DNA of 8,679 nt, from contig CAYSPU010000246.1 in the NCBI GenBank assembly GCA_964432995.1, positions 1 to 8,679 on the forward strand. Reading direction: 5' to 3'. The position numbers and the translations under genes were made by a program. The notes beneath the pieces are model-generated. The model worked only from the letters and a program-made list of their open reading frames with translations, had not been told where the DNA came from and did no database searches. The stretch's first letter is position 1; every line of letters starts with the position of its first letter. The stretch is from CAYSPU01 sp964432995. Its GTDB lineage: Bacteria > Verrucomicrobiota > Verrucomicrobiia > Limisphaerales > JAHDYP01. This document shows, one piece after another, positions 5,878 to 8,679 of the stretch.

Positions 5878-6687
5878 CTACTGCCGGATCCACTCGACGA
5901 TTTCGCGGGCTATATCGTCCGGGGTGCGGTCCTTGACGATGCGGGTTTCGCGTTCCTGTTTCGGAAGGGCGACTTTGAGGAACGCGGTGTCCCCGGCGGC
6001 GACCGGGGTTGCTTTGGCTTTCTGGAGTGCGGGCATGACGGAGCGCATATTGGTCATGCCGATTTGGGGGTTGTTCTTGGGTTCTGGCAGGGTACCGGTG
6101 GCCCAGCCGAGGAGGGCGGGCGGTCCGGCGCAACGGGAGATTTGGTGGCGACCGCCTTCGATACGCTCGAGGATTTCGAGGGCGCCGTCCGGTTGGATCT
6201 TGAGTTCGTCGACGCCCTGGAACTGGTCGGTGATCCCGAGGCGTTCACCGACGAGTTGGAGGGTGACACCGGCGCCGCGGGAGGCGGATTCCCAGCCGCC
6301 AAAGACCAGGAGCCGGGAACGGTCGAGGCCGGGAATGCCCTGAATCGCGTCCGCGAGGGCCGCGGCCACGGCGGCGGCTTCGGTGAAACCGCCGGCGGGG
6401 CCGTCGAGGGCCACCAGTTCGAAGGGCACCCTCTGGGCGATGGTCATCATCACTTGCTGGAGTTTGGCCTTGGGGCCGAGGCTCACGAGCCAGACCTTGG
6501 AGCCAGGGGCGCTCTTGGCGAGATGCGCGGCTTCGTAAAGGGCGTGGCCAGCCCAGGGGTCCAAGACGGCGGGGAGCATCATCTCGTTCTTGAGGGTAGG
6601 CCCCGCGGGACTCATGACCGGCTCGAGCGTTTGCCACGGGTCCGGGACGATGCTGCCGCAGACGACGATTTGGTAAGCAGTCGACAT
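5878..6687 (-). CDS. etfB: Electron transfer flavoprotein beta subunit
   Basis: The AMP-binding partner of EtfA, 269 residues, about the family's usual length. The N-terminal strand QIVVCGSIVPDP (6-17) matches the usual 'KILVCVKQVPDP'. LDPWAGHALYEAAHLAK (42-58) replaces the common 'NPFDEIAVEEALRLKE'. WLVSLGPKAKLQQVMM (66-81), LVFGGWESASRGAGVTLQLV (127-146), the ERIEGGRH turn (174-181), and MTNMRSVMPALQKAKATPV (211-229) follow the beta-subunit order, the last being the recognition-loop area. The start at 6687 (MSTAYQIVV) is five codons inside a slightly longer frame from 6702; neither has a Shine-Dalgarno sequence, and 6687 sits closer to the first strand. It is the first gene of a leftward set with etfA and the DUF1080 gene. 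No dehydrogenase or ETF-quinone oxidoreductase gene is in the window, so the partner enzymes are unknown. Confidence 0.9.
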   Translation of the reverse strand: MSTAYQIVVCGSIVPDPWQTLEPVMSPAGPTLKNEMMLPAVLDPWAGHALYEAAHLAKSAPGSKVWLVSLGPKAKLQQVMMTIAQRVPFELVALDGPAGGFTEAAAVAAALADAIQGIPGLDRSRLLVFGGWESASRGAGVTLQLVGERLGITDQFQGVDELKIQPDGALEILERIEGGRHQISRCAGPPALLGWATGTLPEPKNNPQIGMTNMRSVMPALQKAKATPVAAGDTAFLKVALPKQERETRIVKDRTPDDIAREIVEWIRQ

Positions 6688-6746
6688 AGTTGCAGGAGCC
6701 ATGGAAGCAGCTTGGAGACGGAGGTGTCAAGCGGGGCGAGACGGGG

Positions 6747-6810
6747 CGGAGGGCGGAGGACGGAGGGCGGAGGACGGAGGGCGGAGGACGGAGGGCGGAG
6801 GACGGAGGAC
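6747..6810. repeat. 14-bp tandem repeat, unit CGGAGGGCGGAGGA
   Basis: Four exact copies of the 14-base unit run from 6747 to 6802, followed by a degenerate partial copy to about 6810 and looser GGAGG-rich sequence to about 6825. The unit is itself two variants of a 7-base motif CGGAGGR. It lies some 60 bases upstream of the etfB start. There are no unique spacers, so it is not a CRISPR array. Confidence 0.9.
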
Positions 6811-6840
6811 AGAGGGCAGAGGTCAGCGAGTTCCACTCTT

Positions 6841-6876
6841 GGTCCTAATCTTGATCTTAATCATAATCTGAATCCT
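6841..6876. repeat. Hexamer array, consensus AATCTT
   Basis: Six consecutive hexamers, GGTCCT, AATCTT, GATCTT, AATCAT, AATCTG and AATCCT, are followed by AACC. It is a degenerate A/T-rich 6-base tandem array, in sharp contrast to the G-rich sequence on both sides. No coding or RNA function is apparent. Confidence 0.7.
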
Positions 6877-6886
6877 AACCGCACTG

Positions 6887-6939
6887 CGGAGCGGGGGGCG
6901 AGGAGCGGGGAGCGGGGAGAGAGGAGAGAGGAGGGAGGG
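6887..6939. repeat. Purine-rich tract with GCGGGGAGCGGGGAG repeats
   Basis: Nearly all bases on the plus strand are G or A, with an uninterrupted 26-base purine run at 6914-6939 and a repeat of GAGCGGGGA just before it. Such tracts can form triplex or G-quadruplex structures. It lies between the hexamer array and a small hairpin and contains no gene. Confidence 0.65.
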
Positions 6940-6994
6940 CACAGAAGATGGGACGACGGCGGGGGGCCTGAAGGCAGAGGCACCGTGGCCAAAG

Positions 6995-7024
6995 CTCCGA
7001 GCTTCTGACGTTGGAAGTTCGGAG
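6995..7024. repeat. Short hairpin CTCCGAGCTTC / GAAGTTCGGAG
   Basis: Two 11-base arms (6995-7005 and 7014-7024) pair at ten positions, the exception being a G/A difference, around an 8-base loop. No T tract follows, so it is not a standard terminator. It may be part of a longer intergenic repeat; the remainder to about 7313 shows no supported gene. Confidence 0.5.
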
Positions 7025-7313
7025 ATGAGGGACAGGATGGGGCGGCAGGAATTCGGTGGTTGACGGACAAGCGCCTATGGTGTTGGTAGACTACACTGTG
7101 GGTGAGAAGTGCCACAATGTCGTGCGGGAGCGCCCAGCGTCCCGACCTCCGGTGAGGGGCGCGGTTACGGCAGGCAGGGCATCTAGCCGGCATACGGCGC
7201 CTCCTGCGGGTGCACACGGGATTGGTGCATCGCAGGGGTGTGGAACATGCCGGCTCAAAGACGACGAGATCTGCGACCAAGGCAGGGTTTGGGGGGCTGG
7301 TGTTCGCCGTGGC

Positions 7314-8679
7314 TTGGGTTGTGGGGTTCGGTCTTCGAGCTTCGGTGTATGGGGGAAGGGTCGGATCCTGGTTGCAGGATTGCTGGCCGTGCTGGCGTTG
7401 TGGTGGTGTGTTCCGGCGGTGTGTGCGGCGGGGAGGGAGACGACGTCAGGGGAGAGCGCGCGTTCGGGAGACGGGCTGGCGTTGGGGGAGACCAACCGTG
7501 TGCTGCGAACGGCGCGTGCGGTGCGGGCGTTGTCGCCGGCGATGGCGAGTCGCCGGTTGCCGGTTCAGATCCGTGGGGTGGTGACTTACTTTCACGAGGC
7601 GTGGGGGCATTTGGTGGTGCAGGATGAGACGGAAGGGATCTTCGTATCTCCGCAGGTCGGCCAGCGGGCGGTGCAGACTGGGGATGTGGTCGATGTGGAG
7701 GGGGTGAGCGACCCGGGGGATTATGCGCCGACGGTAGCCGAGGCGCGGTATCGGTTTGTGGAGAAAGGGGGGTTACCGGCGGCGGCGCTGTTGACGGTAG
7801 AAGCCCTCCTGACCGGCCGGTTGGACAGCCAGTGGGTCGAGGTGGAAGGCATTGTGCGGGCAGTGAGTGTTGCCGACGGTCCGTGGCGATTGGACTTGGC
7901 CTCCGGGGAACGGGTGGTGCCGACGACGATCCCGAATCCCGAGGGTCGGCCGTTGCCAGAGCACTTGGTGGACGCGGCGGTGCGGATGCGAGCGGTCTGC
8001 GGGACGGAGTTCAACCGGCGACGTCAGAACCTGGGGGTGCACCTGATGTGTCCGGGTTTGGACAGCATCGAGGTGTTGCGGCCGGCGGTGTCAGACCCGT
8101 TTCTGTTGGCGGTGCGGGGGACGCGCTCGTTGTTTCAGTTCTCGACGGAGGAGGTGCGGGGGCACCGGGTTCGGGTGCAGGGGGTGGTGACGTTGGTGCG
8201 GGCGGGGGGGGGCGTATATGTGGCGGATGGCGAGGGCAGTCTGCTGGTGAGAACGCAGCCGGAGGTCAGGCTGGCACCGGGGGACCGGGCTGACGTCGTG
8301 GGTTTCCCCGCGATGGCGGATGCGCTGCCGCAGTTGGAGCACGCTGTGGTACGGGTTCTGAAGGCCGGGGAGCGGCCGGCGGCTCGGCGAGTGGCGCCAT
8401 CCGAATTGGGGCCGGAACTGAACGCGGTATTGGTTTCTCTGGAGGGCGTGGTGCGGCAGGTGCGGTCGGGGGATCGCGCGGTGGATTTGGAGGGTGCGGA
8501 TGGGGACTATGTGGCGGCTTTGGTCGGGGCCGACGAGGAGGTGTTGCCGCGTTTGGAGCGGGGGACGCGGGTTGAGGTGACTGGTGTTCACGTGGCATCC
8601 CCGAGTGACACCCTGGGGCGGCGTCGTCCGCGGGTCTTGCTGGGGAGCGCCGGGGATTTGCGGGTGGTGGCGCGTCCGC
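7314..8679 (+). CDS. Exported protein with four OB-like repeats, probably the N-terminal part of a sensor protein (partial, runs off the window)
   Basis: The frame is open from before 7077 to the window end, with no stop. A signal peptide or anchor follows GKGR: ILVAGLLAVLALWWC (about residues 18-32) and AVCAAG, so the rest lies outside the cytoplasm. Four similar beta-rich units follow: LPVQIRGVVTYFHEAWGHL with QDETEGIFV (about residues 82-140), WVEVEGIVRAV (180-260), VRVQGVVTLVRAGGGVYVAD (285-345), and VSLEGVVRQV with VEVTGVHV (365-425). Each has the 'V.(V/L).G.V' strand and a late 'GD.(V/A)(D/E)V.G' strand of OB-like folds. I recall this N-terminal architecture, including the segment RTARAVRALSP before the first repeat, from large Verrucomicrobiota sensor histidine kinases. 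The kinase part would lie beyond the window, so this is inference. The start is uncertain: TTG 7314 gives a reasonable signal peptide; ATG 7077 is in frame but adds a long unconvincing stretch; CTG 7368 follows GAAGGG but drops the positive residues. Confidence 0.7.
   Translation, partial: MGCGVRSSSFGVWGKGRILVAGLLAVLALWWCVPAVCAAGRETTSGESARSGDGLALGETNRVLRTARAVRALSPAMASRRLPVQIRGVVTYFHEAWGHLVVQDETEGIFVSPQVGQRAVQTGDVVDVEGVSDPGDYAPTVAEARYRFVEKGGLPAAALLTVEALLTGRLDSQWVEVEGIVRAVSVADGPWRLDLASGERVVPTTIPNPEGRPLPEHLVDAAVRMRAVCGTEFNRRRQNLGVHLMCPGLDSIEVLRPAVSDPFLLAVRGTRSLFQFSTEEVRGHRVRVQGVVTLVRAGGGVYVADGEGSLLVRTQPEVRLAPGDRADVVGFPAMADALPQLEHAVVRVLKAGERPAARRVAPSELGPELNAVLVSLEGVVRQVRSGDRAVDLEGADGDYVAALVGADEEVLPRLERGTRVEVTGVHVASPSDTLGRRRPRVLLGSAGDLRVVARP

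Noticed and set aside
6747..6810. Possible CRISPR array
   Set aside because: The 14-base units are contiguous with no spacers and no cas gene is near; it is a simple tandem repeat.
5758..7008. A 416-codon open frame on the plus strand opposite etfB
   Set aside because: It runs through etfB antisense and then the 14-bp tandem repeat and hexamer array, giving a repetitive tail; no recognisable domain.
7060..7097. Possible sigma-70 promoter with TTGACG at 7060-7065
   Set aside because: No good -10 hexamer lies 16-18 bases downstream (TTGGTA at 7083-7088 is poor), and it is far from the likely start of the gene.

Overview
The window reads as chromosomal DNA of a GC-rich member of the Verrucomicrobiota or a close PVC-group relative. 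This rests on protein style, not on any marker gene. The signs are an extracellular protein ending in the 'TYTIQSSTDLINW ... FYR' beta domain, a secreted DUF1080 protein, a periplasmic OB-like repeat protein with many GTG/GCG codons, starts mostly without a Shine-Dalgarno sequence, and intergenic spaces packed with short inverted and tandem repeats of kinds I remember from such genomes. The taxonomic call is inference.

Layout from left to right: (1) 37-1491 (+), a multidomain extracellular protein (C-type lectin fragment, Ig-like, LamG-like, C-terminal beta domain) that has lost its 5' end. (2) 1492-1713, non-coding, with two copies of TCCCCGGGGA. (3) 1714-1950 (-), an orphan C-terminal coding fragment with no usable start. 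(4) 1947-3098 (-), an AAA+/DUF4143 ATPase, whose start codon follows directly on a near-perfect 17-bp hairpin that contains its ribosome binding site. (5) 3360-4397 (-), a secreted DUF1080 (3-keto-disaccharide hydrolase-like) protein. (6) 4552-5580 (-), a divergent electron transfer flavoprotein alpha subunit. (7) 5878-6687 (-), its beta subunit. (8) 6688-about 7313, a repeat-rich non-coding stretch. (9) About 7314 to the window end (+), a secreted or membrane-anchored protein with four OB-like repeats, cut by the window edge. It is probably the sensor part of a larger signalling protein.

The electron transfer flavoprotein (ETF) pair is the clearest working unit: the two subunits should form a heterodimer that takes electrons from one or more dehydrogenases. 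Order and strand allow etfB-etfA-DUF1080 to be co-transcribed, but each gap carries a different inverted-repeat family. DUF1080 proteins are linked to 3-keto sugar metabolism, so a role of this ETF in sugar oxidation is possible but unproven.

The most unusual observations are the hairpin that hides the ATPase ribosome binding site, the divergent alpha subunit that still keeps several FAD-contact positions at canonical spacing, and the density of different short repeat families between genes. I found no CRISPR array, tRNA, rRNA, transposase gene or complete defence system.
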